Part shown: positions 37,376-46,868 of the stretch, piece after piece
Numbering within the stretch: the first letter of the stretch is position 1
Layout: every line of letters begins with the position of its first letter
NCBI RefSeq assembly: GCF_903645295.1
Contig: NZ_CAHJXM010000001.1
Span: 1,985,501-2,049,500 of the forward strand
Reading direction: 5' to 3'
Length of the DNA stretch: 64,000 bases
Origin: Bacillus sp. Marseille-Q1617
GTDB taxonomy: Bacteria; Bacillota; Bacilli; Bacillales; Bacillaceae_B
Position numbers and translations under genes: made by a program
Notes under the pieces: generated by a model
The model's input: the letters and a program-made list of their open reading frames with translations, nothing else
Database searches by the model: none
Told to the model about the DNA's origin: nothing

Positions 37376-37855
37376 ATGAATATTTATCAGACCAATGATT
37401 ATGAGAAAATCGCCGTATTAAATGAAGCCGTTCAAAAAGTGCATGCGGAAGCTTATCCCGGCTATTTTAAAGACTATAGATACGAGGAAATCAAGGGATT
37501 CTTTAAAGAAATAATCTCTAAGCCTAACCACATCTTCCTTATACTTGAAGATGAAGTTGAGACCGTTGGATATGCATGGCTCGAAATTAAGCATTACCCC
37601 GAGAATCCATTTAAGAAAGCGTACAAGTCACTGCTGGTTCATCAAATTAGTATTGAAGAACATGTTCGGGGGAAAGGCTATGGCACGGTTTTCATGAATG
37701 AAATTTTCCGTCTCGCAGCTGATCATCATTTACCTAAAGTCGAACTGGACTATTGGCGTGACAATAAAATGGCAAGGGACTTTTATGAAAAGCTGGGATT
37801 TACAATCTTCAGGGAATACGTATATAAAGACATCGATTCAGGAGGAAAGCAGTGA
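37376..37855 (+). CDS. GNAT family N-acetyltransferase
   Basis: A 159-residue acetyltransferase. The acetyl-CoA loop is SIEEHVRGKGYGTVFMNEIF (about residues 94-113), and VELDYWRDNKMARDFYEKLG is the final GNAT motif. HAEAYPGYFKDYRYEEIKGF near the N-terminus is a segment seen in several Bacillus GNATs. ATG 37376 has a gggggtaag box; the longer frame upstream has no support. It overlaps the next gene by four bases. Confidence 0.85.
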   Translation: MNIYQTNDYEKIAVLNEAVQKVHAEAYPGYFKDYRYEEIKGFFKEIISKPNHIFLILEDEVETVGYAWLEIKHYPENPFKKAYKSLLVHQISIEEHVRGKGYGTVFMNEIFRLAADHHLPKVELDYWRDNKMARDFYEKLGFTIFREYVYKDIDSGGKQ

Positions 37856-38394
37856 AGAAGTTAAAGATGCCAAAGGTTTTGTTGATTATAATCGTTAGCA
37901 CCGCCATTAGCACTCTTCTGATGAATATTATAGAAAAAAGAGACCTCCTTTCAACAAAAGACAACCTGGAGTCACATTTAGAAGAATTCAAGACAGTTAA
38001 TAAAAATAAGGTCAGCGTTGTTCTAAAAAGAAAAATCGGAGATCAGTATGTTCTCTTGTATACTACAAAAAGCTTGGACGAAAAAATCGGGATTGCTTAT
38101 TATATCAAAACAGATTCGTTTCCACTCTACGAATTGGTTAGAGACGAGGAAGCGAACCATGGTTTACTTGGCTCGAGCTACTTGAATAACCAACGATTTA
38201 TCGTATACGGTAACGTTAGGGACAGCGGGGCAGATCACTTTCAGTATCGTAATCAGATAGACTTTAAGAAAGTTAAACTGGGGAAGGGTCCATATTTTAT
38301 TCAAGTGGAAAATTACCAAAGACAACTCGCCGTTCCATTAGTAACATTTTATAACAATAAAGGAGAGGAACTCGCCACTGCCCCTGCAAAATAG
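37852..38394 (+). CDS. Membrane-anchored protein of unknown function
   Basis: A 180-residue protein with one N-terminal transmembrane helix (VLLIIIVSTAISTLLMNII) and an extracytoplasmic part with several beta-like stretches (KVSVVLKRKIGDQYVLLYTT, NNQRFIVYGNVRDSGADHF). No family was recognised. The GTG start overlaps the TGA of the acetyltransferase gene and has an aggagg box inside it, so translation is coupled. Confidence 0.68.
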   Translation: MKKLKMPKVLLIIIVSTAISTLLMNIIEKRDLLSTKDNLESHLEEFKTVNKNKVSVVLKRKIGDQYVLLYTTKSLDEKIGIAYYIKTDSFPLYELVRDEEANHGLLGSSYLNNQRFIVYGNVRDSGADHFQYRNQIDFKKVKLGKGPYFIQVENYQRQLAVPLVTFYNNKGEELATAPAK

Positions 38395-38565
38395 GAGTTT
38401 CTACATTATGCCTGAAATTATATAAATATATGAATTCGTGCGGAAACCACCACACACTTTTGTCCATATAAGCAGAGAAGCAATGAAAGCTTTATAGCGC
38501 AGTTGAAAAATAGGTGATAGTTATCGTACACTTACAAGTGAAATTGACACCATATCCTCGACTTT

Positions 38566-38598
38566 GACGGCTTCAATGGGATGAAGCCGTCTTTTTTT
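38566..38598 (+). terminator. Rho-independent terminator
   Basis: GACGGCTTCA-atggga-TGAAGCCGTC followed by seven T, 170 bases after the stop at 38394. Confidence 0.9.
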
Positions 38599-38657
38599 AT
38601 GTATATTTTCCATATTGCTATACTATTATTAGATAACTTGAACTAGGGGGAAGAACG

Positions 38658-39503
38658 GTGGATAGAAAAATTGCAATCGTGACAGGTGCTAATAGCGGTT
38701 TTGGATTACTTTCTTCAATTGAACTTGCAAGTCGGGAGTTTTATGTACTTGCAACGATGCGAGATATAAAAAAAGCAGATGAATTAAAAAAAATGGCCAA
38801 AACACGTGGTGTGGAATCTTACATAACAATCCTGCCTCTGGATGTTACCTCTGAAGAATCCATCGAAGGTTTTAAAGAAACACTGAACGAAAAGTATACT
38901 TCAGTGGATATTCTTTTGAATAATGCAGGATATGCACTTGGAGGATTTGCAGAAGAGGTGGGCATCAATGAATACAGGGAACAATTTGAAACAAATGTAT
39001 TTGGGGTGATGGCAGTTACTCAAATCGTCTTGCCTTTTATGAGGGATCAAGGGAATGGAAAAATCATCAATATGAGCAGCATCAGCGGCCGTTTCGGCTT
39101 TCCGGGTTTAAGTCCATATGTATCTTCTAAACATGCACTTGAAGGATATAGCGAGAGTCTCCGGCTGGAGCTAAAACCGTTTGGCATTGATGTATTTTTA
39201 ATTGAACCCGGTTCCTATCAAACAAACATTTGGACTTCAGGCAAAAAGGTGGCCTCCAGATCTCTTGAAAAAGAGTCACCCTATTATACCTACATGGAAA
39301 AAATTGAAACAGAATTGGAAAACGGCCAGGAAAAGTTAGGGAACCCTGAAGAGATCGCCGCTATCGTAGGTGATATTGCAGCCGGTAAAGTAACTGCATT
39401 TAGAATCCCTGCCGGCAGGGGAACCAAATTGACAATTCTGTTAAAAGCCATTCTGCCTTGGAATAGAGTGGAAAAAATGATACTGAAAAAACTCAGCATG
39501 TAG
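38658..39503 (+). CDS. Short-chain dehydrogenase/reductase
   Basis: A 281-residue classical SDR, NAD(P)-dependent. The cofactor loop is IVTGANSGFGLLSSIELA (about residues 7-24), then LLNNAGYALGG, the catalytic serine in IINMSSISGRFG and YVSSK (about residue 155). Similar to YusZ-type oxidoreductases of Bacillus; the substrate is unknown. The start is GTG 38658 after agggggaag. Confidence 0.87.
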   Translation: MDRKIAIVTGANSGFGLLSSIELASREFYVLATMRDIKKADELKKMAKTRGVESYITILPLDVTSEESIEGFKETLNEKYTSVDILLNNAGYALGGFAEEVGINEYREQFETNVFGVMAVTQIVLPFMRDQGNGKIINMSSISGRFGFPGLSPYVSSKHALEGYSESLRLELKPFGIDVFLIEPGSYQTNIWTSGKKVASRSLEKESPYYTYMEKIETELENGQEKLGNPEEIAAIVGDIAAGKVTAFRIPAGRGTKLTILLKAILPWNRVEKMILKKLSM

Positions 39504-39694
39504 CCTTACTTGCGGATTAACGGGGATATTTCTTGAGGTTATCATCAATAATCTGAATAATAAGACTTCATTGCAGAAGAAGGAGAAATTTGTAAAAATA
39601 TAGAATATCCTAATGTGAAGTGAATCTATTTTCATGAAAAGAAAGCAGAAATGACGATGACACCATGATTGCATGATCGAAAGGAGGACATCAA

Positions 39695-40114
39695 TTGAAT
39701 TGGAAAGGGGCTGCGGCTCTCTGCATTCAAAATGAGCGTTTACTCATGGTGTACCAAGGGAAAAAGGATGAAGAGAAACTCTGGTCCATACCTTCGGGAG
39801 GATTGGAACCGAATGAATCCATCGGAGAATGCTGTAAGAGGGAAGTTTGGGAAGAAACCGGATACGAAGTAGAAGTCGGTAAACAAGTATATACTAAATG
39901 GGGATCTGGTGGAGAAATTTCTATAGAAGTTCTTTATTTTGAGACGTCTGTCATCAGCGGGGCAGCAACTATCCAAGATCCTGATGGATTAATCCATGGA
40001 ATTGAGTGGGTATCACTTGAAGAGTTGAGAAGCCTTCCGTTGGCATTTCCAGAGGATATCGGTATGTTGGAATCTTATATGAAAAAGAAAGTGACGAAAC
40101 ATACAACAGAGTGA
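39695..40114 (+). CDS. Nudix hydrolase
   Basis: A 139-residue hydrolase with a complete Nudix box, GGLEPNESIGECCKREVWEE followed by TG (about residues 34-55). The N-terminal GAAALCIQNERLLMVYQGKK is the usual opening. The substrate is unknown. The start has an aaaggagg box nearby. It ends 57 bases before the DUF4064 gene, which may be co-transcribed. Confidence 0.87.
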   Translation: MNWKGAAALCIQNERLLMVYQGKKDEEKLWSIPSGGLEPNESIGECCKREVWEETGYEVEVGKQVYTKWGSGGEISIEVLYFETSVISGAATIQDPDGLIHGIEWVSLEELRSLPLAFPEDIGMLESYMKKKVTKHTTE

Positions 40115-40170
40115 TATGTTTAGACGTTCAAGAAAATGTAAAGTTTGACTTAGCGAAGGAGAGGAAACGT

Positions 40171-40599
40171 ATGGTTAAAAGAACTGGAGAAGTAGTAATG
40201 GGAATCATCGGAATCGTGTTATCCGCTTTGTTCTCCATCATCGGAATCGCAACGAATATGAGCATGGGTGATCCTGCAGTAATGAATGAAATGGAGAATA
40301 TGATGGAGGGTGATCCCGCGATGACACCTGAGGATACTTCATTTATTTTGGGAATAGCAGAAACCATGGGATGGTATTTAATCGCTATCGGTATCATTGC
40401 CTCCATTCTTGGATTGATTGCTGTTCTCACAATTGTGAAAAACAAAAAACCAATCCTTTCAGGAATCATGTTCATTCTAGCTGCCCTTGTGATCGGGGTC
40501 GGTACCATAGGATTTGGATTCATTCCTGGTCTCTTATTCTTAATTGCCGGGATCATGGCATTCGTTCGAAAGCCTAAACCGAGTGAAACTGCATATTAA
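40171..40599 (+). CDS. DUF4064 membrane protein
   Basis: A 142-residue protein with about four transmembrane helices: EVVMGIIGIVLSALFSIIGI, WYLIAIGIIASILGLIAVLT, PILSGIMFILAALVIGVGTI and IPGLLFLIAGIMAF. A methionine- and acid-rich loop lies between the first two. The start MVKRTGEVVMG and the layout match DUF4064 proteins of Bacilli, which have no known role. ATG 40171 has a gagagg box; the longer frame from 40111 has no support. Confidence 0.85.
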   Translation: MVKRTGEVVMGIIGIVLSALFSIIGIATNMSMGDPAVMNEMENMMEGDPAMTPEDTSFILGIAETMGWYLIAIGIIASILGLIAVLTIVKNKKPILSGIMFILAALVIGVGTIGFGFIPGLLFLIAGIMAFVRKPKPSETAY

Positions 40600-40696
40600 T
40601 CAAACGTATGTCATAACGTAATATAGATATTAATCTGGAAAGGTTAATACCTTGATTTAATTAAAAATCTATACTATCTTAAAAGTAGAGCATAAC

Positions 40697-40735
40697 TAAT
40701 AACAAAGAGACACCGGTTGCAGCCGATGTCTCTCG
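40697..40735 (-). terminator. Terminator of the toxin mRNA
   Basis: On the minus strand AGAGACATCGG-ctgcaa-CCGGTGTCTCT is followed by TTGTTATT. Confidence 0.85.
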
Positions 40736-40824
40736 CCACACAGCAACTGCAAGGAAAGCAGTGGCCCAATAGAGAAAGGAAATAACTCTGCCCTTCTAAG
40801 TTTAGGCGCTTAACGAGGGTGGGG

Positions 40825-40920
40825 TTATTTCTTATTGTCATTCGAAATAACAATGGCAATGATGGAGACGATCAAAGAGCTGAATGTAATCATTAGCGTC
40901 AATGCCTCATACGTTGTCAC
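40825..40920 (-). CDS. Holin-like type I toxin peptide
   Basis: A 31-residue peptide, MTTYEALTLMITFSSLIVSI then IAIVISNDNKK, with one transmembrane helix and a charged end. It fits the putative holin-like toxin family (Hol_Tox) that includes small toxins of Bacillus type I toxin-antitoxin pairs such as TxpA and BsrG, which damage the membrane. The GTG start is preceded by aaaggaggtg. The mRNA has an extended -10 promoter upstream and a strong terminator about 90 bases after the stop; an antisense RNA from the plus strand is expected over the 3' part. It is too short for usual gene calling. Confidence 0.8.
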   Translation of the reverse strand: MTTYEALTLMITFSSLIVSIIAIVISNDNKK

Positions 40921-40984
40921 TATAGGCACCACCTCCTTTAGCCAGGAAGTGGCCACTCCCACCCTACATCTGCTGTGTATCCAA

Positions 40985-40993
40985 ATTATATCA
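40985..40993 (-). promoter_or_regulatory. Extended -10 promoter of the toxin mRNA
   Basis: On the minus strand TGATATAAT (TGnTATAAT) lies about 65 bases before the toxin start. The -35 region is weak. Confidence 0.5.
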
Positions 40994-41036
40994 TATTAGG
41001 TTCCAACTCTTTATAGGCAAGAGGTAGGAAAAGCAT

Positions 41037-41068
41037 CACCCTGTCAAATAAACAACAGGGTGTTTTTT
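41037..41068 (+). terminator. Rho-independent terminator
   Basis: CACCCTGT-caaataaaca-ACAGGGTG followed by six T. It ends some plus-strand transcript from the toxin region or the DUF4064 gene. Confidence 0.85.
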
Positions 41069-41181
41069 ATGCCTGTTTTATTTTCTTGCTTCGTATTTCA
41101 CGTAAAGACAAAAATATGTTAGCATAAATATGCTTATTTATACGATTCCATATATATAAGAGAATCAAGGAGGAACCAAGA

Positions 41182-42279
41182 ATGAAACAGCGATTAGAAA
41201 CCTTAAAACAATGGTTGAATGATGAGAACATTGGAGCGGCATTTATCAATTCAACCGAAAACGTATTTTATTTGACGAATTTTCACACAGATCCTCATGA
41301 ACGGCTGATGGGTCTATTCGTATTCCCTGATGCAGATCCCTTTGTGGTAGTTCCGGGAATGGAAGCGCGGCAAGTCAAGGATGCAGGATGGCAATATGAA
41401 GTGATCGGTTATTCCGACCATGAAAATCCATGGAATTTTATACAGCAAGCAATAAAAGAGCGTGGAGTGAAAGGGAATAAACTGGCATTTGAAAAAGAAG
41501 TCTTAACATATGGGCGCAGTGAAGCGTTTCTATCCATTTTCAGCAATGCCGAGGTGGTAAATGCAGAAGACAAATTAAACGAAATGCGTGTAGTCAAAGA
41601 TGAAAAAGAAATTGAAATCATGCGCCGGGCGGCTAAGATGGCAGATTTCGGAGTCGAAGTAGGGGTTAGTGCACTTCGGGAAGGCATCACTGAAATGGAA
41701 GTACTTGCGAAGATTGAATACGAGCTGAAGAAAAAAGGAATACGTGAAATGTCCTTCTCGACAATGGTATTGTTTGGTGAAAAGGCTGGAGACCCCCACG
41801 GAAATCCTGGAGACAGAAAGCTGCAGCCAGGAGACTTTGTGCTGTTTGATCTCGGAGTCGTCCTTGAAGGATACACATCAGATATCACACGGACATTTGC
41901 TTATAAATCAGTTTCTGATAAGCAAAGGGAAATCTACGATACTGTTCTTCATGCAGAGCTTGCATCACTTGAAGCAAGCAAGCCAGGCAACCGTATAGGA
42001 GACCTGGATCAAATCGCCCGTGATATCATCACTGAAGCAGGGTATGGAGATCACTTCCCTCACAGGATTGGTCACGGACTCGGAATCAATGTCCATGAAT
42101 TCCCATCGATGAGTCATTTAAATGACGGCATTCTAAAAAAAGGGATGACCTATACGATCGAGCCGGGCATTTATGTTCCTGAAATCGGAGGAGTCAGAAT
42201 AGAGGATGATGTACTCATTACGGAAAATGGGTATGAAACTTTGACAAAATTCCCAAAAGAACTTCAGATTATCGAGTAA
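41182..42279 (+). CDS. M24 family Xaa-Pro peptidase (YkvY/PepQ-like)
   Basis: A 365-residue cytosolic metallopeptidase that cleaves Xaa-Pro bonds. The creatinase N-terminal domain is followed by the pita-bread domain with the five metal ligands: VLFDLGVVLEGYTSDITRTF (two aspartates), RIGHGLGINVHE (histidine), TIEPGIYVPE (glutamate) and RIEDDVLIT (glutamate). Length is close to that of B. subtilis YkvY. The start follows aaggagga. Confidence 0.92.
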   Translation: MKQRLETLKQWLNDENIGAAFINSTENVFYLTNFHTDPHERLMGLFVFPDADPFVVVPGMEARQVKDAGWQYEVIGYSDHENPWNFIQQAIKERGVKGNKLAFEKEVLTYGRSEAFLSIFSNAEVVNAEDKLNEMRVVKDEKEIEIMRRAAKMADFGVEVGVSALREGITEMEVLAKIEYELKKKGIREMSFSTMVLFGEKAGDPHGNPGDRKLQPGDFVLFDLGVVLEGYTSDITRTFAYKSVSDKQREIYDTVLHAELASLEASKPGNRIGDLDQIARDIITEAGYGDHFPHRIGHGLGINVHEFPSMSHLNDGILKKGMTYTIEPGIYVPEIGGVRIEDDVLITENGYETLTKFPKELQIIE

Positions 42280-42285
42280 CATGTG

Positions 42286-42315
42286 GAGAGCTGATGCATA
42301 ATCGGCTCTTCTTTT
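42286..42315 (+). terminator. Probable terminator
   Basis: GAGCTGAT-gcata-ATCGGCTC with one G-T pair, then TTCTTTTATT. Confidence 0.65.
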
Positions 42316-42433
42316 ATTGGATTCGTTAAGTAAACATACTTAAGTGAACATCCCTTATGTCAAAGTTAAAATGAAACCTTTATGTTACTCCCATCGTATA
42401 TAGTAGTATCAAGTGATGAAAAGGAGAGAAAAC

Positions 42434-42874
42434 ATGAAAAAATTCATCCTGTTACTGTTATCAGTATTCCTTCTTACCGGCTGCGGGTTGTTACAAGAAG
42501 CCAATAACAGCTTAACCTATGTAGAAGAAATGACGGATTACTTAAACGAAGCGGAACAATTTGCACATGATTTTCCAGCGTTAGTGGAGGAGGCGTCGGC
42601 AGATCAGGCTGCCATTCCCAGACTTCAAGAACGCCTGAATGAGATGAAAACAGAAATAGAGGAAATAAATGATCTGACCCCGCCATCTCTTGCAGAGGAT
42701 ATTCATACAAAAGTGGAGGGGTATAACAATAAAGCACTCAAGGGAATAGAAGAAGCGCAGGCTCAAATCGATAAAGGAGAAGTTCAATTGAGCGAGCTGC
42801 AAAATCTTGAAATTGTACAAACCTTTAATCAATTGCAGGAAATCAAAGGGAACCTGGAAAACTTGGGTCAATGA
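42434..42874 (+). CDS. DUF6376-like lipoprotein
   Basis: A 146-residue protein with a clear lipobox (MKKFILLLLSVFLLTGC) followed by helical sequence: NSLTYVEEMTDYLNEAEQFA, IPRLQERLNEMKTEIEEIND and EIVQTFNQLQEIKGNLENLG. The layout fits the DUF6376 family of Bacillus lipoproteins, whose role is unknown. ATG 42434 follows aaaaggagag; the longer frame from 42413 has no ribosome site. Confidence 0.82.
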   Translation: MKKFILLLLSVFLLTGCGLLQEANNSLTYVEEMTDYLNEAEQFAHDFPALVEEASADQAAIPRLQERLNEMKTEIEEINDLTPPSLAEDIHTKVEGYNNKALKGIEEAQAQIDKGEVQLSELQNLEIVQTFNQLQEIKGNLENLGQ

Positions 42875-42886
42875 TCATTTTCAAAG

Positions 42887-42928
42887 TGTTACAGTTAAGG
42901 AAAAACCTTCTTAGCTGTAACATTTTTT
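42887..42928 (+). terminator. Rho-independent terminator
   Basis: TGTTACAGttaAG pairs with CTtagCTGTAACA and ends in TTTTTT. Confidence 0.85.
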
Positions 42929-43120
42929 ATTGAAAGTTAAGCAATAACTCATAATCGTTTTGGGGTAAAGGCAGTTGTTTAGCAGGGCGTAAGCTGAAGA
43001 ACTCTGCGGGAAGTGAAAGATCCTCGAGATATTAGAATAGAATTTTATTTTTTTATTAGAACAAGGGTTCGGAAAATCGTGGTATAATGAAGAAATAATA
43101 ACATGGACAGGAGACATTCG

Positions 43121-45283
43121 ATGAAAGTTGTGATTGCCGAAAAACCTGATCAAGGTGCAACTTTAGCCAAACCGTTTCCTCATCGGAAAAAACAAGGTTA
43201 CATAGAAGTACAGCCTAACGAACTTTTTCCAAAAGGGGCTTATATTACTTGGGCGGTCGGCCATCTCTTCGGGCTGCAAGCTCCAGAAAAGTATGATAGC
43301 AAATGGAAGAAGTGGAAGATTGATGACCTGCCGATCATTCCACTGCGATTTCAGTATGAGCTGTCAAGAGCGAAAGCTAAGCAGTTCACAGTCATAAAAC
43401 AACTGCTGCACAACAATGAAGTAACTGAAATCATTCATGCCGGGGATGCAGGGCGGGAAGGGGAATTGATTATCCGGAACATCGTTTCAATGGCCCGTGT
43501 CCAAAAACCGATGAAAAGGCTGTGGATTTCATCGCTGACGGAAAAAGCGATCGTTAATGGCTTTCAAAGCTTGAAGGAAGAAGGAGAACTGCGAAATCTA
43601 TACTATGAAGCATATTCCCGTGCATGCGCCGATTGGCTGGTGGGAATGAATGCTTCCCGGGCATATAGTATTCTACTGAAACAGCAGGGTATGTCGGATG
43701 TTTTTTCGGCCGGAAGGGTACAAACCCCAACGCTTGCACTGATTGTCAAGCGGGAGGATGAGATTGATAGATTCAAGAGTGAACCCTTTTGGGAAGTGAA
43801 GGCCGATTTTCAATTTCTTGATCACACGTATGAGGGTACATGGCAAAAAGACGGCGAGAGCCGTGTTCAAAATGAAGAACTTGCCAGGAAAATTGCTGCT
43901 TTCTGTGAGGATAAGCCTGCAGTCATAAAAGAGGTGAAAACAGAAAGAAAAGAGTTCTCCCCTCCGATGCTATTTAATCTTTCATCCTTGCAGGCGACAA
44001 TCAATAAGATGTTTAAATTCTCACCAAAGAAAACACTGGATGTCCTCCAGAAGCTTTATCAAAAAGGAATCGTTTCTTATCCGCGATCGGATTCCCAATA
44101 CGTAACCCGAGGTGAAGCAGAAACATTTCCCGAGATTCTTAACAAATTGAAGGAATACGGGCCTTACAGTCAATGGATACCCACTCCGCATGAGAGCTTG
44201 ATGAATAATAAACGCTATGTAAACGACGCTAAAGTATCAGATCACTATGCAATCATTCCAACCGAACAGGTTACCGATCCGTCATCCCTTTCTCCGGATG
44301 AGAAAAAAATATATGATGTGATCATCAAGCGTTTCATTGCGGCACACCACGATAAATCCATCATAAATTATACGACCATTACGACTCTTGTGGATGACCG
44401 TGCAGAATTTATTTCAAAAGGAAAACAGGTTCTTCAAGAGGGCTGGAGAAAGATCATTGTTGAAAACGAGAAAGAAAAGGAACCGCTGCTTCCTCCTGTA
44501 AATGAGAAAGACCAAGGCAGTGTGAACAAAGTGAGCATCAAGGAAGGAAAAACCCAGCCTCCTAAAAGGTACACAGAAGGACAGTTGATCACTTTGATGA
44601 AGACCGCCGGAAAATATATTGATAATGATGAACTTGAAAAAGTGCTCAAACAGACGGAAGGATTGGGTACTGAAGCAACACGGGCAGGAATCATTACCAT
44701 GCTTAAAGACCGTCAGTACATAAGCATTCAGAAAAATATTGTCCATCCGACCGATAAAGCTAAAGTGCTTATACGTGCAATTGGTGACAATGTACTGGCT
44801 TCAGCCGAAATGACAGCAAAATGGGAGCAGCGCCTTCAGCAGATTGGAAAAGGAAATGCATCCGCACCAGAATTTATGGAACAAGTAAAAAAATTGAGCC
44901 GTACACTCGTACAGAACGCCTTGAGTGAAGCGGAATCATGGAGTTTTGGTGACCTTGATACAGCCTCCATTCAGCGGACACCTGGAAAAAAGGGAAAGAG
45001 GGGCAGTAAAGTCAGCCTAGGCACCTGCTTAAAATGCGGCGGAAAAATCATAGACAAAGGAAAATTTTACGGCTGCGCCAATTACCAAAAGGCAAAATGC
45101 AGCTTTACCATCTCTAAAACAATCCTTTCAAAAAAAATAACAGCAACCGTTGTCAAGAAAGTGTTGAAAGAAGGAAAATCAGATCGCATCGATGGATTTA
45201 AAAAAGGGGACAAACAATTTTCAGCTTATCTGGGATGGGATCCCCAACAGAAGAAAGTCCAGTTTTTATTTGATGTAAAATAA
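43121..45283 (+). CDS. topB: DNA topoisomerase III
   Basis: A 720-residue type IA topoisomerase that relaxes negative supercoils and decatenates DNA by passing single strands. The Toprim domain is at the N-terminus (VVIAEKPDQGATLAKPF and the acidic HAGDAGREGELIIRN, about residues 105-119); the active tyrosine is in IVSYPRSDSQYVTRGE (about 318). The C-terminus carries one zinc-finger-like block, CLKCGGKIIDKGKFYGCANY. Length agrees with B. subtilis TopB (about 727). ATG 43121 has an acaggagac box; an upstream in-frame ATG is less likely. Confidence 0.95.
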   Translation: MKVVIAEKPDQGATLAKPFPHRKKQGYIEVQPNELFPKGAYITWAVGHLFGLQAPEKYDSKWKKWKIDDLPIIPLRFQYELSRAKAKQFTVIKQLLHNNEVTEIIHAGDAGREGELIIRNIVSMARVQKPMKRLWISSLTEKAIVNGFQSLKEEGELRNLYYEAYSRACADWLVGMNASRAYSILLKQQGMSDVFSAGRVQTPTLALIVKREDEIDRFKSEPFWEVKADFQFLDHTYEGTWQKDGESRVQNEELARKIAAFCEDKPAVIKEVKTERKEFSPPMLFNLSSLQATINKMFKFSPKKTLDVLQKLYQKGIVSYPRSDSQYVTRGEAETFPEILNKLKEYGPYSQWIPTPHESLMNNKRYVNDAKVSDHYAIIPTEQVTDPSSLSPDEKKIYDVIIKRFIAAHHDKSIINYTTITTLVDDRAEFISKGKQVLQEGWRKIIVENEKEKEPLLPPVNEKDQGSVNKVSIKEGKTQPPKRYTEGQLITLMKTAGKYIDNDELEKVLKQTEGLGTEATRAGIITMLKDRQYISIQKNIVHPTDKAKVLIRAIGDNVLASAEMTAKWEQRLQQIGKGNASAPEFMEQVKKLSRTLVQNALSEAESWSFGDLDTASIQRTPGKKGKRGSKVSLGTCLKCGGKIIDKGKFYGCANYQKAKCSFTISKTILSKKITATVVKKVLKEGKSDRIDGFKKGDKQFSAYLGWDPQQKKVQFLFDVK

Positions 45284-45310
45284 GCAGCAAAAGAAGAAGG
45301 CGGTGAAATC

Positions 45311-46735
45311 ATGCTGGCAGCCAGTCTTTTTAAAGAGGTGTTCTATCAATCAAGGATCCCCCAGCTAGTGATGACGGTGGATGAGTCGAAGGTAATGGTC
45401 AATCCTGCCTTCAAGGAGTTTATCGGTTATAAAGATGAAACCTGGAAGTGGAACTCTCTTGAAGAATTTTCACACCCGGAAGATTACGAGATTGATATGG
45501 GGTACTTACAGGAAGTGATAGAAGGGAAGCGCCGGGAATATCAAATGGAGAAGCGCTTTTTTACCCGGACGGGGGAGCTGAGAACAGGAGACTTACATGT
45601 ATCTCTCATACAAGATCAGGGAGTTTCGTATGTGTTGGGTCAAGTAATCGATATTACCGAAAAGAAGGAAATAGAGGTCAAAAAACAAAAGAGCGATGAG
45701 AAATATCGTCTGCTTGCTGAAAATTCATCAGATATTATTAATCTTCACGAACCGGATGGTACCTATATCTATTTATCACCTTCTATTCATTCCATTGGGT
45801 TCTCGCCCAATGAGTTAGTGGGGACGCACCCATATGATATTATTCATCCAGAAGATCAGACTAAAATTGAAGAATTATTATCCTCACTAAATAAAGAGAA
45901 CAATGTTATACAAGTAACGTATAGAGTAAAGAGTAATTCGGGAGAATACAGCTGGTTTGAAAGTGTCCTGAAAGCAATCTTCGATCCTGAGTCAGAGGAA
46001 ATCATGCACGTTGTTTCTGTATCACGTAATATTGAAGAACGACTGATGGTGGAGGAACACATAAAAAAATCGGAAAAGCTAGCTGTAATCGGACAAATGG
46101 CAGCAGCAGTCGCTCACGAAATAAGAAACCCTCTCACTCCCATTAAAGGGTTTCTTCAGTTGTGTGACGATAAAAAACAGTATAATGAAGAATATCTGCA
46201 AATCGTAGTGAAAGAAATCAGCAGAATGGAAGAAATCATTACAGACTTTTTATACCTGGCAAAACCTCAGGTCATCTTAAAAAAATCACTGAATATGGAA
46301 GACATTCTGCATGAAGTCATAACGATTGCAGACACGGGAATCAAAAGCAAAAACGGGACAATAACCTTGCATGCAGGTGAACAGACCGGGAATGTCCTTG
46401 GCTGCTCCAACGGCTTGAAACAGGTATTTTTCAACATCATCCAAAATGCCATTGACGCCATTAACCTAAATGGAAGGATTGAAATTGAAACATCTTCAGA
46501 AGATGGGAAGTATATCATCATTGTTAAAGACAATGGAGAAGGCATCCCGAAAGAAGTGTTTCAACATCTGGGGGAACCCTTTTATTCAACAAAAGAAAAG
46601 GGAACTGGATTAGGACTTCTGATTTCACACAAAATCATTGAAAACAACAGTGGTAAGATCACGTATGAGTCCACCGAAGGGGTAGGAACAAAAGTAAAGA
46701 TCAGTCTGCCAATCCAAAACAGCGATGCCCATTAG
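45311..46735 (+). CDS. Sensor histidine kinase with two PAS domains
   Basis: A 474-residue cytosolic kinase (no membrane helix). PAS1 covers about residues 12-118 and PAS2 about 125-245 (YRLLAENSSDIINLHEPDGT, VSRNIEERLM). The HisKA box is VAHEIRNPLTPIKGFLQL with the phosphorylated histidine at about residue 268; the ATPase domain has NIIQNAIDAI (N box), VKDNGEGIP (G1) and GTGLGLLISHKII (G2). This is the architecture of the sporulation kinases KinA and KinE; no response regulator is adjacent, which is also typical of Kin proteins. Its place in the phosphorelay is inference. Confidence 0.9.
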   Translation: MLAASLFKEVFYQSRIPQLVMTVDESKVMVNPAFKEFIGYKDETWKWNSLEEFSHPEDYEIDMGYLQEVIEGKRREYQMEKRFFTRTGELRTGDLHVSLIQDQGVSYVLGQVIDITEKKEIEVKKQKSDEKYRLLAENSSDIINLHEPDGTYIYLSPSIHSIGFSPNELVGTHPYDIIHPEDQTKIEELLSSLNKENNVIQVTYRVKSNSGEYSWFESVLKAIFDPESEEIMHVVSVSRNIEERLMVEEHIKKSEKLAVIGQMAAAVAHEIRNPLTPIKGFLQLCDDKKQYNEEYLQIVVKEISRMEEIITDFLYLAKPQVILKKSLNMEDILHEVITIADTGIKSKNGTITLHAGEQTGNVLGCSNGLKQVFFNIIQNAIDAINLNGRIEIETSSEDGKYIIIVKDNGEGIPKEVFQHLGEPFYSTKEKGTGLGLLISHKIIENNSGKITYESTEGVGTKVKISLPIQNSDAH

Positions 46736-46753
46736 GGCACGCTGTTTTCTTTA
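46716..46753 (+). terminator. Rho-independent terminator overlapping the kinase stop
   Basis: AAAACAGCG-a-TGCCC-atta-GGGCA-CGCTGTTTT then CTTTAT. Confidence 0.88.
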
Positions 46754-46868
46754 TACGATAAATTTGTCTTCAGAGGAACTAAACATCCACTTACACGTTT
46801 AATTCTCATCAGAAAGGATAAAACAACTATGTACACAAAAGATATTTGAAGATACTGGAGGGTATACA

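Noticed and set aside
42911..43153. 80-codon minus-strand frame before topB
   Set aside because: It lacks a ribosome site and covers the topB promoter and start.
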